Positions 55,101 through 57,412 of a DNA stretch of 64,000 bases are shown here, in pieces (within the stretch, counting starts at the first letter, position 1; every line of letters begins with the position of its first letter). The stretch covers positions 1-64,000 of the forward strand of contig JAECUM010001081.1 in NCBI GenBank assembly GCA_016617855.1, written 5' to 3'. The translations under genes and the position numbers were made by a program. The stretch comes from Megalonaias nervosa. Its lineage: Eukaryota; Mollusca; Bivalvia; Unionida; Unionidae. The notes below the pieces were generated by a model. That model was not told the DNA's origin. It searched no databases and worked only from the letters and a program-made list of their open reading frames with translations.

Positions 55101-55506
55101 ATGCATATCAGGGGCGATGCTTTATATTGCAGGACTAACAGACCCTTCTAAACCTAACTGTTTTGTTGTTTGTTTGTTTTTTGGGGTTTACTGCTGTAAT
55201 CTGGAGAGTTTAGGCCAGTTTTTGGTTGTTTTTTGGGGGGTGGGTGGGTTTTTTCTTCCTTGTTTGTTTTGTTGTTATTATTGTTGTTTCCTGTCGGCCA
55301 CTTTTTGGGCAACTGAGTTTACGCCACCCTAACCCATACATGATACTACTTCATACCTTATTAGAATACATAAATATCTCAGTTCCAACTTACGATCTTT
55401 GCTTAGAAAAGCCCATCTGCATCAGAATTTCTAGCGATGACTTCGATTTGTCCATTCTGAGTGAGTCTGTCTTCTTGAGACGAGGGGGAAGTACGTTAGC
55501 TGCCAT
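305..55506 (-). CDS. UBASH3: UBASH3 (TULA/Sts) homologue, six 5' exons, 3' part beyond the left edge
   Basis: Seen: six minus-strand coding blocks, each bounded by AG acceptors and GT donors, with phases that join without a break: 113, 54, 187, 193, 170 and 209 bp (926 bp, about 308 residues). Domain order is UBA (exons 1-2), 2H phosphoesterase (exons 3-5, with two H-x-T motifs, PHITL and LHITL) and SH3 (exon 6, [11 protein letters not shown] core). Known: UBASH3A/B proteins bind ubiquitin and SH3 ligands and end in a histidine-phosphatase domain that dephosphorylates tyrosine kinases such as Syk/ZAP-70. That last domain is absent here and should lie left of position 1. Intron lengths are about 16.2, 17.9, 4.3, 2.3 and 13.6 kb, so nearly everything else in 514-55393 is intronic. 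No frame break is seen in any exon, unlike the transposons around it. Vertebrates have two paralogues, A and B; I cannot say which this single gene resembles more. Confidence 0.9.
514..3244. other. UBASH3 intron 5, mostly unrecognised
   Basis: No exon-like block seen. The stretch around 1563-1680 resembles 36985-37090 in the same orientation (shared AAAGGGAATTAAA and TGGGAAATTCT words), suggesting a dispersed repeat. Confidence 0.4.
3245..3560. repeat. Degenerate minisatellite, period about 57 bp
   Basis: Five to six imperfect copies built around CCACCATGACTTTAAAG and TGCCTGCCAGG, with copies of uneven length. The ORFs here on both strands are by-products of the array. Confidence 0.75.
3561..4356. 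other. Intronic DNA, nothing recognised
   Basis: AT-rich sequence between two tandem arrays, with no gene or element end seen. Confidence 0.4.
4357..4525. repeat. 37-bp minisatellite, left part
   Basis: About 4.5 units of a 37-bp motif beginning AATGTAATATAATAGTATAC. The same motif resumes at 11516, so a single array was split by the retrotransposon at 4526-11515. Confidence 0.85.
4526..5446 (-). repeat. 3' LTR of the Gmr1-like element
   Basis: 921 bp, TGTTATG...GTAACA, nearly the same as 10604-11515 with small differences, for example an 8-10 bp length change near 4626 (AAACATGAAATC present here only). Confidence 0.85.
5570..5902 (-). pseudogene. RNase H domain of the Gmr1-like element
   Basis: Continuing left from the reverse transcriptase, the frame reads [55 protein letters not shown] and [14 protein letters not shown], typical of gypsy RNase H. 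Two in-frame stops interrupt it. The pol gene ends here, with no integrase after it. Confidence 0.75.
5903..7119 (-). pseudogene. Reverse transcriptase of the Gmr1-like element
   Basis: Seen: [20 protein letters not shown] and [11 protein letters not shown] (fingers), then, after a frame change near 6600, [35 protein letters not shown] and the catalytic AYIDDVIIY, then [15 protein letters not shown] and [11 protein letters not shown] (thumb). These are classical Ty3/gypsy reverse transcriptase blocks. It copies element RNA into DNA. Confidence 0.85.
7219..8358 (-). pseudogene. Integrase of the Gmr1-like element
   Basis: H-H part of the zinc domain is [17 protein letters not shown] (about 8067-8117); the C-x2-C part follows across an in-frame stop near 8058. 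The DDE core shows [18 protein letters not shown] (first Asp), SDQGSNF (second Asp, just after an in-frame stop near 7740) and [16 protein letters not shown] (Glu). [14 protein letters not shown] follows. All blocks share one frame, so the breaks are nonsense codons. It lies upstream of the reverse transcriptase, the reverse of the usual gypsy order. Confidence 0.82.
8246..8908 (-). pseudogene. Aspartic protease region of pol
   Basis: Near the start, [15 protein letters not shown] carries the D-T-G-A catalytic triplet of retroviral-type aspartic proteases; DLAGDKV and the [11 protein letters not shown] linker follow. It processes the polyprotein in active elements. The frame changes near 8250-8270 before the integrase block. 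Confidence 0.75.
9087..10431 (-). pseudogene. gag remnant of the Gmr1-like element
   Basis: The probable start is the ATG at 10431 ([16 protein letters not shown]), rather than the upstream in-frame ATG at 10476. An N-terminal SAP-like helical block ([18 protein letters not shown]) is followed by a long Lys/Glu/Gln coiled coil. After a frame change between 9711 and 9945 the second part (9087-9710) carries [13 protein letters not shown] and ends in a zinc knuckle [14 protein letters not shown] (C-x2-C-x4-H-x4-C). Known: this gag layout is shared with Gmr1-like elements of fish. The product would be the structural protein that packages the RNA. Confidence 0.75.
10604..11515 (-). repeat. 5' LTR of the Gmr1-like element
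   Basis: 912 bp, running TGTTACG...GTAACA on the plus strand, with the 5' TG and 3' CA typical of LTRs. It aligns along its length with 4526-5446, and ends at target duplication ATAC. Confidence 0.85.
11516..11955. repeat. 37-bp minisatellite, right part
   Basis: About 11-12 units of the array described at 4357-4525, with more variation (TGTGTGGTACTCAG, TGTATGGTTCTCAG). Confidence 0.85.
11956..12720. repeat. Degenerate 30-33-bp tandem array, left part
   Basis: Many imperfect copies of TTTTTATGACATAACATCAA followed by TGATGCTGATAA. The same motif resumes at about 13137-13540 after a microsatellite and a SINE. Confidence 0.75.
12720..12812. repeat. (TG)n microsatellite, about 46 units
   Basis: Uninterrupted TG dinucleotides. 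It sits at the tail side of the SINE at 12813-13127. Confidence 0.95.
12813..13127 (-). mobile_element. tRNA-derived SINE, family 1, copy 1
   Basis: The right end reads, on the minus strand, as a tRNA-like head with an A-box-like block (TGGCCTGGTGG) and B box (GGTTCAAACCC, near 13065-13077). The body matches 15130-15452 and 19627-19945. Its tail side merges with a (TG)n run. Confidence 0.7.
13128..13541. repeat. Degenerate 30-33-bp tandem array, right part
   Basis: Continuation of the 11956-12720 array (TGACATAACATCAATGATGC-type units). Confidence 0.7.
13842..14033. mobile_element. Foldback MITE, family M, copy A
   Basis: Diverged copy: left end TGTATATATTCATTTATAAG, right end resembles its inverse; inner words CAGATCTGGGTCTATGCA and GATCAGGGTCTATGTTG are shared with seven other copies in the window. 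It lies 50 bp downstream of exon 5. Confidence 0.6.
14086..14255 (-). CDS. UBASH3: UBASH3 exon 5: second HxT motif of the 2H domain
   Basis: Encodes [16 protein letters not shown], then [18 protein letters not shown] and FAKHE, matching family blocks HKKQLHVTLAY and SRD-x-R-x-A. LHITL is the second H-x-T motif. I chose the acceptor TTTAG at 14260-14256 because it removes an unconserved stretch seen if the more distal CGCAG near 14310 is used; both keep the frame. Donor GTAAGA follows 14086, phase 0. Confidence 0.85.
14397..14602. mobile_element. Foldback MITE, family M, copy B
   Basis: Starts TTGTATATACCCGCTATAAG; contains CAGATCTGGGTCTGTG and GGAGTAACAAACAAT, the hallmarks of family M. Right end partly lost. 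Confidence 0.6.
15055..15126. repeat. First unit of the about 52-bp array
   Basis: TATTATCAGGAAAGACATCA unit, separated from the rest of the array by the SINE at 15127-15452. Confidence 0.6.
15127..15452 (-). mobile_element. tRNA-derived SINE, family 1, copy 2
   Basis: Body matches 12813-13127. A TG-rich run stands at its left (tail) end; the tRNA-like head with CTAACCACTTAGACCAC on the plus strand is at its right end. Confidence 0.7.
15453..16262. repeat. About 52-bp tandem array, interrupted
   Basis: Units of GTATTATCAGGAAAGACATG plus GTATTCAATTTCATGGTTCC. The run is broken by unrelated DNA at about 15641-15905. The short ORFs here with repeated IIRKDM peptides are products of the array and not genes. 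Confidence 0.75.
16263..16576. other. Intron 4 DNA next to exon 4, nothing recognised
   Basis: No repeat or coding block seen. Confidence 0.4.
16577..16769 (-). CDS. UBASH3: UBASH3 exon 4: middle of the 2H phosphoesterase domain
   Basis: Starts [17 protein letters not shown] and contains [15 protein letters not shown], a block shared with vertebrate UBASH3 ([11 protein letters not shown]). The acceptor is ACTACAG just right of 16769 and the donor is GTAGGT left of 16577. The exon is 193 bp and ends in phase 1. A 55-bp minisatellite begins about 80 bp upstream of the acceptor. Confidence 0.88.
16850..18392. repeat. Large minisatellite, about 55-bp unit, about 28 copies
   Basis: Units contain CTCACTCCAGGACAACCAGT, then CATCTAGTGCTACAAGCATA and CATGACCCTCAGA; some units lack the CATC and are 51 bp. 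It starts 80 bp upstream of the exon 4 acceptor inside intron 3. ORFs with repeated [12 protein letters not shown] peptides come from it. Confidence 0.92.
18462..18483. repeat. (GA)n microsatellite
   Basis: Eleven GA units beside the end of the minisatellite. Confidence 0.85.
19193..19442 (+). mobile_element. tRNA-Leu-like SINE with (ACA)n tail, family 2
   Basis: Head GAGTGGCCGAGTGGTCTAAA resembles the D-arm (A box) of tRNA-Leu and GGTTCGAGTC is a B box. A 150-bp body follows, ending in GCGTTAAGCCCC and ACAACAACAACAACA. The acceptor stem does not close, so this is not a working tRNA gene. Confidence 0.75.
19627..19945 (-). mobile_element. tRNA-derived SINE, family 1, copy 3
   Basis: The best preserved head of the three copies: on the minus strand GTGGCCTAGTGGTTAGAGCG gives an A box, and GGTTGGATCCC gives a weak B box. 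TG-rich tail at the left end. Confidence 0.75.
21026..21212 (-). CDS. UBASH3: UBASH3 exon 3: 2H phosphoesterase domain, first HxT motif
   Basis: Encodes 62 codons starting [18 protein letters not shown], then [30 protein letters not shown]. These match the 2H phosphoesterase part of UBASH3, and PHITL is the first catalytic H-x-T motif. The acceptor is ACTTTTCAG (AG at 21214-21213) and the donor GTAAGC follows 21026. The exon ends in phase 0. Confidence 0.88.
21264..21608. repeat. 86-bp tandem repeat, four copies
   Basis: Very similar copies of GTGAATAAAAGAAACAAGTA ... GACAGGAACTCCCACC. It starts about 50 bp upstream of the exon 3 acceptor in intron 2. Confidence 0.9.
21715..22160. repeat. 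About 75-bp tandem repeat, six copies
   Basis: Copies contain GCTGCTGCCACTGGACAAGT, GATACCCATGTCTCATCATT and GAGACAAACACTTTAACATT with moderate divergence. Confidence 0.85.
22161..23424. other. Intron 2 DNA, nothing recognised apart from a short repeat
   Basis: Three short AAGCCATTT...TATGATTATAAA copies at about 22357-22445. No coding block. Confidence 0.4.
23430..23556. repeat. 26-bp tandem repeat, five copies
   Basis: Unit CTGAAAGCTCACATAATCTG followed by TGTTGC, nearly perfect in the first four copies. Confidence 0.9.
23888..24080 (+). mobile_element. tRNA-derived SINE, family 3
   Basis: Head GTGGTGGCTCAGTGGTTAGC (A box) and GGTTCAAATCC (B box), a short body with AGGCAAGGCACTTGAGTCC, and tail ACACCAAACCAAAAAAATAA. 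Unlike families 1 and 2 in body sequence. Confidence 0.72.
24355..24582. mobile_element. Foldback MITE, family M, copy C
   Basis: TATATACTTATAAGCCAGGC at left; TGACTAACAAGTGAATATA at right; inner CAGATCCTGATCT and GATCAGAGTCTATGTTG. Confidence 0.65.
24583..25130. other. Intron 2 DNA, nothing firmly recognised
   Basis: A relatively GC-rich stretch at 24745-24905 (GGTGCATGTCGTAAGAGTCG) looks unlike its surroundings and may be part of a dispersed repeat, but I cannot name it. Confidence 0.35.
25150..25403 (+). pseudogene. Penelope-like GIY-YIG endonuclease remnant
   Basis: The frame reads [11 protein letters not shown], a stop, then [33 protein letters not shown] and [12 protein letters not shown]. 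The QYVGQA, R-x3-H and HFN-x-PDH blocks match the C-terminal GIY-YIG endonuclease of Penelope-like retroelements. Only this fragment is left; the reverse transcriptase was not found nearby. Confidence 0.65.
25640..25835 (+). pseudogene. C2H2 zinc-finger gene fragment
   Basis: [20 protein letters not shown] (C-x2-C ... H) followed, after a one-base frame change near 25710, by [20 protein letters not shown]. Two adjacent C2H2-like fingers, the second lacking a normal first His. Source gene or element not identified. Confidence 0.5.
26640..28600 (+). mobile_element. Internally deleted LINE (endonuclease plus RNase H), decayed
   Basis: Seen in order: an APE-type endonuclease start (about 27045-27260) with [18 protein letters not shown], whose QET holds the catalytic Glu; its end with [10 protein letters not shown]; a block ending AWSDDP (27565-27861); a linker with [10 protein letters not shown] (28013-28100); then directly an RNase H-like piece with [20 protein letters not shown] (28190-28250) and [18 protein letters not shown] (28378-28435). 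Known: jockey/I-type LINEs have endonuclease, reverse transcriptase and RNase H in that order. The reverse transcriptase core is missing, joined at about 28130-28170. Several stops also break it. Confidence 0.72.
28601..30330. other. Intron 2 DNA, nothing recognised apart from microsatellites
   Basis: (TG)n at 28745-28767 and a short tandem duplication CCTTGACCTTGGAAACACTA at 28851-28890. No coding block. Confidence 0.4.
30331..30354. repeat. (TA)n microsatellite
   Basis: About 12 TA units at the left edge of a family M MITE. Confidence 0.9.
30355..30622. mobile_element. Foldback MITE, family M, copy D with internal expansion
   Basis: Carries three tandem copies of GCATAGACCCAGATCCA-type units in its left arm, then the common core (CAGATCTGCCATTGCATAATGC) and right end GTGAGTATATACAGTA. 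Longer than the other copies because of this expansion. Confidence 0.65.
30962..31173. mobile_element. Foldback MITE, family M, copy E
   Basis: Left TGTATATACTCGCTTGTAAG, right CTTATAAGCGAGGATATACA: nearly complete inverted ends, about 212 bp. Confidence 0.8.
31265..31590. repeat. About 40-bp degenerate array, left block
   Basis: Units of CTATCATCATCTCAAATTAT plus TAAATAACAGATAAGCTTTT. The motif reappears at 34305-34495, on the other side of the decayed gene at 31968-33541. Confidence 0.8.
31968..33541 (-). pseudogene. Decayed gene of a repeat-associated family of unknown function
   Basis: Five to six minus-strand fragments in several frames line up in one order: [18 protein letters not shown] (about 33050-33110), [20 protein letters not shown] (about 32860-32920), [20 protein letters not shown] followed by [17 protein letters not shown] (32630-32716), [20 protein letters not shown] (about 32460-32530), [18 protein letters not shown] (about 32085-32140) and [12 protein letters not shown] near the end. 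I recall these blocks from a multi-copy, uncharacterised animal protein family often annotated as 'uncharacterized LOC'. Function unknown; possibly mobile. An AATAAA lies on the minus strand near 31885, past the stop. Frame changes show it is inactive. Confidence 0.6.
33542..34304. other. Intron 2 DNA, nothing firmly recognised
   Basis: A GC-richer stretch at 33540-33690 with repeated GGGCCC words differs from its surroundings. No coding block beyond the pseudogene. Confidence 0.35.
34305..34497. repeat. About 40-bp degenerate array, right block
   Basis: Same motif as 31265-31590 (TTATTAAATAACAGATAGGC, CATCATCTCAAATTATT). Confidence 0.78.
34905..35985. repeat. Degenerate 30-40-bp tandem array
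   Basis: About 30 units of TGGTATCAACTTTAGTGTTC plus AAGTGTGAGTGG, more diverged toward the right end. Confidence 0.85.
35996..36345. repeat. About 41-bp tandem array, eight copies
   Basis: Units CAGACATACTGTTATTCATG plus GTCCTTTCCATTATCATAAT. ORFs with [11 protein letters not shown] repeats come from it. Confidence 0.88.
36490..37380. repeat. Pair of diverged direct repeats about 700 bp apart
   Basis: 36490-36690 and 37190-37375 share the order TTAAGTA-TTCTGAGA, GGTGAA, GGAGAGAATG, TACTTT-A-TACTATGA, CTA-GTAAAGCAG, CAGCTGAT-AAATGGTTGCTCC. The 36985-37090 part in between resembles 1563-1680. Confidence 0.6.
37968..38230. repeat. 28-bp tandem repeat, nine copies
   Basis: Unit TCCTGTATTAAAATGGAATC followed by ACATTTTG, well conserved. 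Confidence 0.92.
38231..39109. other. Intron 2 DNA, nothing recognised
   Basis: Contains GACCTTGATCCCAAGGTCA-like phrases twice (about 38596 and 38765), possibly a dispersed repeat; no gene. Confidence 0.35.
39110..39163 (-). CDS. UBASH3: UBASH3 exon 2: second half of the UBA domain
   Basis: A 54-bp exon encoding [18 protein letters not shown], which matches UBA helices 2-3 of the family (A-x-A-TG-x-x-x-VQ-A-x-DW). The acceptor is TTTTCAG at 39170-39164 and the donor is GTAAGT from 39109. Phases are 2 in and 2 out, fitting exons 1 and 3. It is too short to appear as an ORF by length filters. A solo LTR begins only 21 bp upstream of the acceptor (see 39185-40080). Confidence 0.85.
39185..40080 (+). 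mobile_element. Solo LTR of the Gmr1-like family, in intron 1
   Basis: An 896-bp inverse copy of the LTRs at 4526 and 10604, ending CGAGCCTAGACACGTAACA. The first base pair of the usual TG is mutated (CGTTACG...). It is flanked by a CTCT target duplication (39181-39184 and 40081-40084), so it is a complete solo LTR left by LTR-LTR recombination. It lies 21 bp upstream of the UBASH3 exon 2 acceptor and opposite to the gene's internal LTR orientation. Confidence 0.88.
40132..41689 (+). repeat. Possible solo LTR or promoter-bearing repeat
   Basis: Starts TGTGTGGTAACA and ends TTGTTACACCA, roughly inverse ends. Inside are a TATA-like box (GTATATAAATGCC near 40507) and a polyadenylation signal (AATAAA near 41611). 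No clean target duplication, so this is tentative. Unrelated to the Gmr1-like LTRs. Confidence 0.35.
42157..42228. repeat. 70-bp segment duplicated into a hairpin loop
   Basis: TTTTCTGAGGAAAATAATGT ... GCTAGCTACTC, found again at 42728-42798 with one mismatch, in the same orientation. Confidence 0.85.
42522..42588. repeat. (AT)n microsatellite
   Basis: About 33 AT units at the left border of the inverted repeat that follows. Confidence 0.95.
42586..42985. mobile_element. Foldback element with about 150-190-bp arms
   Basis: The left arm (about 42588-42727: ATGCAATAAACTGACAATGA ... AAAACAGAAAAACCG) is the inverse of the right arm (about 42799-42982: CGGTTTTTCTGTTTTATTTG ... CAGTTTATTGCAT). 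The arms contain CTCTTAATGAGTC / GACTCATTAAGAG, itself a small palindrome. The loop holds the 70-bp duplicate of 42157-42228. Confidence 0.8.
43069..43098. repeat. (TA)n microsatellite
   Basis: About 15 TA units, to the right of the foldback element. Confidence 0.9.
43137..43276. mobile_element. Small foldback element, about 60-bp arms
   Basis: GAATAATTAATATATTTCAT + TGAGTGGGTGAAAAAACTT on the left is answered by AAGTTTTTCATCCACTCAAT + AAAATATATTCATTATTCA on the right; a short loop lies between. No ORF. Confidence 0.8.
43277..45639. other. Intron 1 DNA with one unrecognised ORF
   Basis: The only notable ORF is 43800-44042 (+), 80 residues, with [16 protein letters not shown] and [16 protein letters not shown]; the SFRP-like end recalls C-terminal heads of fibre or C1q-like proteins, but I cannot place it. 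Two diverged copies of a GTACTGAG...GGACCTGAA phrase occur at about 44537 and 44657. Confidence 0.25.
45640..45857. mobile_element. Foldback MITE, family M, copy F
   Basis: ATCACTTATAACTTGGATCC at left, GGACTTGACTTACAAGCAAC at right; inner CCAGATCTGCCATCGCATAA and AGTAGAACAAACAACACAGA. Confidence 0.68.
45858..47304. other. Intron 1 DNA, nothing recognised
   Basis: AT-rich DNA with short chance ORFs; no repeat or gene recognised. Confidence 0.4.
47305..47432. repeat. Palindromic repeat, about 32-bp arms
   Basis: AAGGTTACTGCATTTGTATG GGAAAATATTAA is answered by TTCATATTTTCCCATACAAA TGCTGTAACCT after a loop of about 65 bp. Confidence 0.75.
47950..48110. repeat. About 56-bp tandem repeat, three copies, plus a stray unit
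   Basis: Units ATATTTGGTATATCAAACAG plus CAGTCATAACCCAAATCTGA. A further unit stands alone at about 49200-49256. Confidence 0.75.
48111..49594. other. Intron 1 DNA, nothing recognised
   Basis: Apart from the stray repeat unit at 49200-49256, no feature was seen. The ORFs on both strands at 49138-49537 overlap each other and show no family resemblance. Confidence 0.4.
49595..49795. repeat. About 58-bp tandem repeat, three to four copies
   Basis: Units of CCACCTGATAATCAGGCTTA plus TAAAAGTGGTTTCATGTCCT. Confidence 0.75.
50098..50314. mobile_element. Foldback MITE, family M, copy G (best preserved)
   Basis: Left TGTACTCGCTTATAAGTCCA and right TGGACTTGAGTTATAAGCGA plus GTATATACG are near-perfect inverted ends; about 215 bp, no coding capacity. 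Confidence 0.82.
50315..51047. other. Intron 1 DNA, nothing recognised
   Basis: AT-rich DNA between two MITE copies. Confidence 0.4.
51048..51258. mobile_element. Foldback MITE, family M, copy H
   Basis: CATATATACTCACTTATAAG at left, TTTGATTTGATTTATAATCA at right; core words AGATTTGGGTCTGTGCA and GATCAGGATCTTTGTTG. Confidence 0.72.
51259..54240. other. Intron 1 DNA with diverged dispersed repeats
   Basis: 52795-53000 and 53630-53790 share phrases (TGTAAGAC, TTGGGGTC, GGTTGACTTAAC / GGTCAACTGACA, ATTTTCAG-AATA-CTCACA). 53395-53590 resembles 19970-20150 (GTGGCAGAGA..., AAAATTCCTCTTCTTTT). The 52250-52578 minus-strand ORFs match nothing I know. Confidence 0.35.
54243..55075. repeat. Large imperfect inverted repeat in intron 1
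   Basis: Left arm 54243-54350 plus 54465-54585; right arm 54846-55075. Matching inverse phrases are GGTACTATAAATTAACACAA / TTGTGTTAATTTATAGTACC, TTAACCTTTATTTTCACC / GGTGAAAATAAAGGTTAA and GTACAAAGTCTTTCTACAGG / CCTGTAGAAAGACTTTGTAC. The left arm has an extra block of about 110 bp. It ends about 320 bp downstream of UBASH3 exon 1. Confidence 0.82.
55394..55506 (-). CDS. UBASH3: UBASH3 exon 1: start codon and first half of the UBA domain
   Basis: The ATG at 55506-55504 opens [18 protein letters not shown], followed by the UBA helix 1 and loop signature [13 protein letters not shown]. The MGF loop is the hallmark of UBA domains. The donor GTAAGT follows position 55394, leaving phase 2. The first Met fits the short Pro/Lys-rich N terminus of UBASH3 proteins. 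Transcription runs leftward. Confidence 0.88.
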
Positions 55507-55628
55507 TTCTGTAATGACCAGGAAGTGCAACACAACACCTCCTGCGTCAAGAGCTATGAAAATATTGTTATGATCGTTTCAATACCTCCAAGATGAAGGC
55601 CACCAAATAAACGGTTCATTTTAATGGA

Positions 55629-55632
<4 letters not shown>
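55507..55632 (-). promoter_or_regulatory. 5' flank / 5' UTR of UBASH3 with an ETS-type motif
   Basis: Only about 125 bp separate the start codon from the (AG)n tract. On the plus strand 55518-55527 reads CCAGGAAGTG, a consensus ETS-family site, and rc of 55540-55551 contains TGACGCAG, a CRE/AP-1-like half-site. No TATA box is obvious. Whether this is promoter or 5' UTR cannot be told from sequence alone. Confidence 0.35.

Positions 55633-55706
<74 letters not shown>
55633..55706. repeat. (AG)n microsatellite, about 37 units
   Basis: Uninterrupted AG run about 125 bp upstream of the UBASH3 start codon, on the side from which transcription starts. Confidence 0.95.
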
Positions 55707-55708
<2 letters not shown>

Positions 55709-56307
55709 ACGAGTCTATGCTCTTAAAATAAGTAACAGAAAAGAGTGAAGACAGCAAGCCTTGTAAAATTTAACAAATAATTTATTTCCGTAGAATACAA
55801 AGTGAAAAATTAAGAAAAAAGAACTTACGGTTTTACGAATTAAATCCCAGAATAATCCAAGAATTAAAAACAGAAGTCCTAGTAATAAAAAGTCCTGAAT
55901 GAAACTGACTTCGAGTCCCGATGAAATCCAAAATGGAAAGCGATGACGTCTGTAGCAGTCAGCGAAGTGCTGCTGTGTCAACAGTCCTTTGTTGAATCAC
56001 AGAAAACATTTTTCCAGTTTTTAATTCAGTATAACTTCCAATAAATCTCTATATCCAAGAATTTTGTCAGAGCACTTTTGTATTTCCAGGGAAAAGAATC
56101 ACTTGAATTCAATAATTTGAAGAAAATAAAATTGCAACCCAAACTGGTCACAACATAATACAACTTAACGTGTCAAATGTTTTAAGCCCAACTGGCAAAC
56201 TTCTATCAAAAACAACAGTTATACGCTAATTAAGACGCAAAACAGATTCCCGGATGAGGGTCAAAAGTTCATTCTTCTGCAAAAAATAGAAGTTTGTAGC
56301 AATCACT
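55707..56307 (-). mobile_element. Truncated, diverged LTR of the Gmr1-like family
   Basis: Starts GTTACGAGTCTATGCTC and follows the 10604-11515 LTR for about 600 bp (for example AATAATTTATTTCC, AACAGTCC-TTGTTGA, TTTCCAGGG) up to GTAGCAATCA, where homology stops abruptly. The missing last 170 bp were cut off by the insertion that starts at about 56314. Confidence 0.75.
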
Positions 56308-56313
56308 ACATGC

Positions 56314-56518
56314 AGTAGTATTGATAATTTGAGGTTCCTCTCTCAGAGACGCCCCTACCCCCCAAAACATTATACGTTAACATTTTTGTCAGCAGCCTTT
56401 GTTAGCTTAAAATGATAACTTTCATATGATAAGGCTTTTCTAACATATTTCTGACAAAATTTGTTTTGTGATGGTAGGGGGTCTCTGAGATAGGAACAAC
56501 TCAATTATCAATACTACT
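56314..56518. repeat. 205-bp hairpin at the left edge of the Polinton
   Basis: The arm 56314-56359 (AGTAGTATTGATAATTTGAG ... CCCCTACC) is the inverse of 56473-56518 (GGTAGGGGG ... CAATTATCAATACTACT). Weaker complementarity continues inward (TTTTTGTCAG / CTGACAAAA). Known: Polinton terminal repeats begin with AG. This may be the element's end folded on itself, or a separate foldback insertion; no target duplication is visible. Confidence 0.75.
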
Positions 56519-56591
56519 TTACAGCCCTATACTTATTATTTTCATAGCTTTAGACAAAATTTCATATTAAACAAATGAAATATTATATAAT

Positions 56592-56888
56592 ATGGGATAT
56601 CCGTCAACGTCAACCCGACATGTTGGATTTGATCTGACAAACAGATTTTGTAAGAGATTTAATTCAATCAAATCAGCTTCAAGTTATACTGGTATAAACA
56701 CTAAAATAATAAGCGATTGTATTAAAAGAGTTGGATATCATATATCACCAAAATATGGGTCAGTTTGGTTATTCGCGACTGAAAATGATGTGAGAATAGC
56801 GGGTTGGGCAGATGATGTGATGACATTTATTGACAATATGGTTGATATTTTATTTGATAATGATATTACTAAAGCTATACAAAATTAA
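56592..56888 (+). CDS. NUMOD1-like DNA-binding protein
   Basis: 98 residues, intact. Residues about 12-55 read VGFDLTNRFCKRFNSIKSAS, SYTGINTKIISDCIKR and GSVWLF. This fits the NUMOD1 pattern (F-x-S-I-x-x-A-x-x-x-x-GI-x-x-x-x-I-x-x-C ... G-x-x-W). Known: NUMOD1 is a helix-turn-helix module that helps homing endonucleases bind DNA. No nuclease motif (HNH or GIY-YIG) is present here, so I infer a DNA-binding role only. The stop codon overlaps that of the convergent membrane gene at 56885-56888 (shared TTAA). It is not a standard Polinton core gene. Confidence 0.6.
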   Translation: MGYPSTSTRHVGFDLTNRFCKRFNSIKSASSYTGINTKIISDCIKRVGYHISPKYGSVWLFATENDVRIAGWADDVMTFIDNMVDILFDNDITKAIQN

Positions 56889-57389
56889 ACATCTACTGTT
56901 GTAACCCATATTTTATGATAATCTTTTTCGTATCTGCTGACTCTCATTGGCAGAATATCTGTTAACATATTGTCAATAATACGGAACTCGCGTATTAAAT
57001 CGTCCATATAATATTTTATACCCCGCAAATAAGATCATATTTGATCAAGTAATTTTTTACAGGTGATACTTGCTGTTTTACAAGCATTTTTTTTAGTCGC
57101 AAGACGAGGTTCAATTTTTTTACACGCTGTTGCAAGAGAAACACCGACACCAGATATTATTAACAAAAACGGATTTAATGATGCTCCACTTGAAATTATA
57201 CCAGAGCTAGTCATTAACAGTGGCAAATATGATATCATTCGAAGTATTCTGTTATAGTATTTGTAACATTTTTTTTGCGCACCAGAGTTTTTTATGATAA
57301 TATCTGTAGTATTGCATTAGAGCTTCCACATCTTGTTTTGGAATTTTTTCTGAAATATGATTGAAGTCAACTATATTTTTTTTTTCCAT
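56885..57389 (-). pseudogene. Polinton small membrane-type protein, broken
   Basis: Start ATG at 57389 (MEKKNIVDFNHISEKIPKQD, then YYRYYHKKLW). A frame change near 57245 leads to a hydrophobic stretch (SSGASLNPFLLIISGVGVSL), and another break near 57035 leads to a C-terminal piece, MDDLIREFRIIDNMLTDILP. I recognise the YYxYYHKKxW start, the LNPxxLxxxSGxG hydrophobic core and the I-D-x-x-x-x-D end from a gene found in many invertebrate Polintons; its function is unknown. It follows the fibre gene by 23 bp in the same direction. Only the middle piece is long enough to be seen as an ORF. Confidence 0.6.
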
Positions 57390-57412
57390 TGTATAATATT
57401 TGTTTACATATT

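Noticed and set aside
57063..57257. Plus-strand ORF of 64 residues opposite the membrane-type gene
   Set aside because: The minus-strand reading has recognisable blocks on both sides; this one has none.
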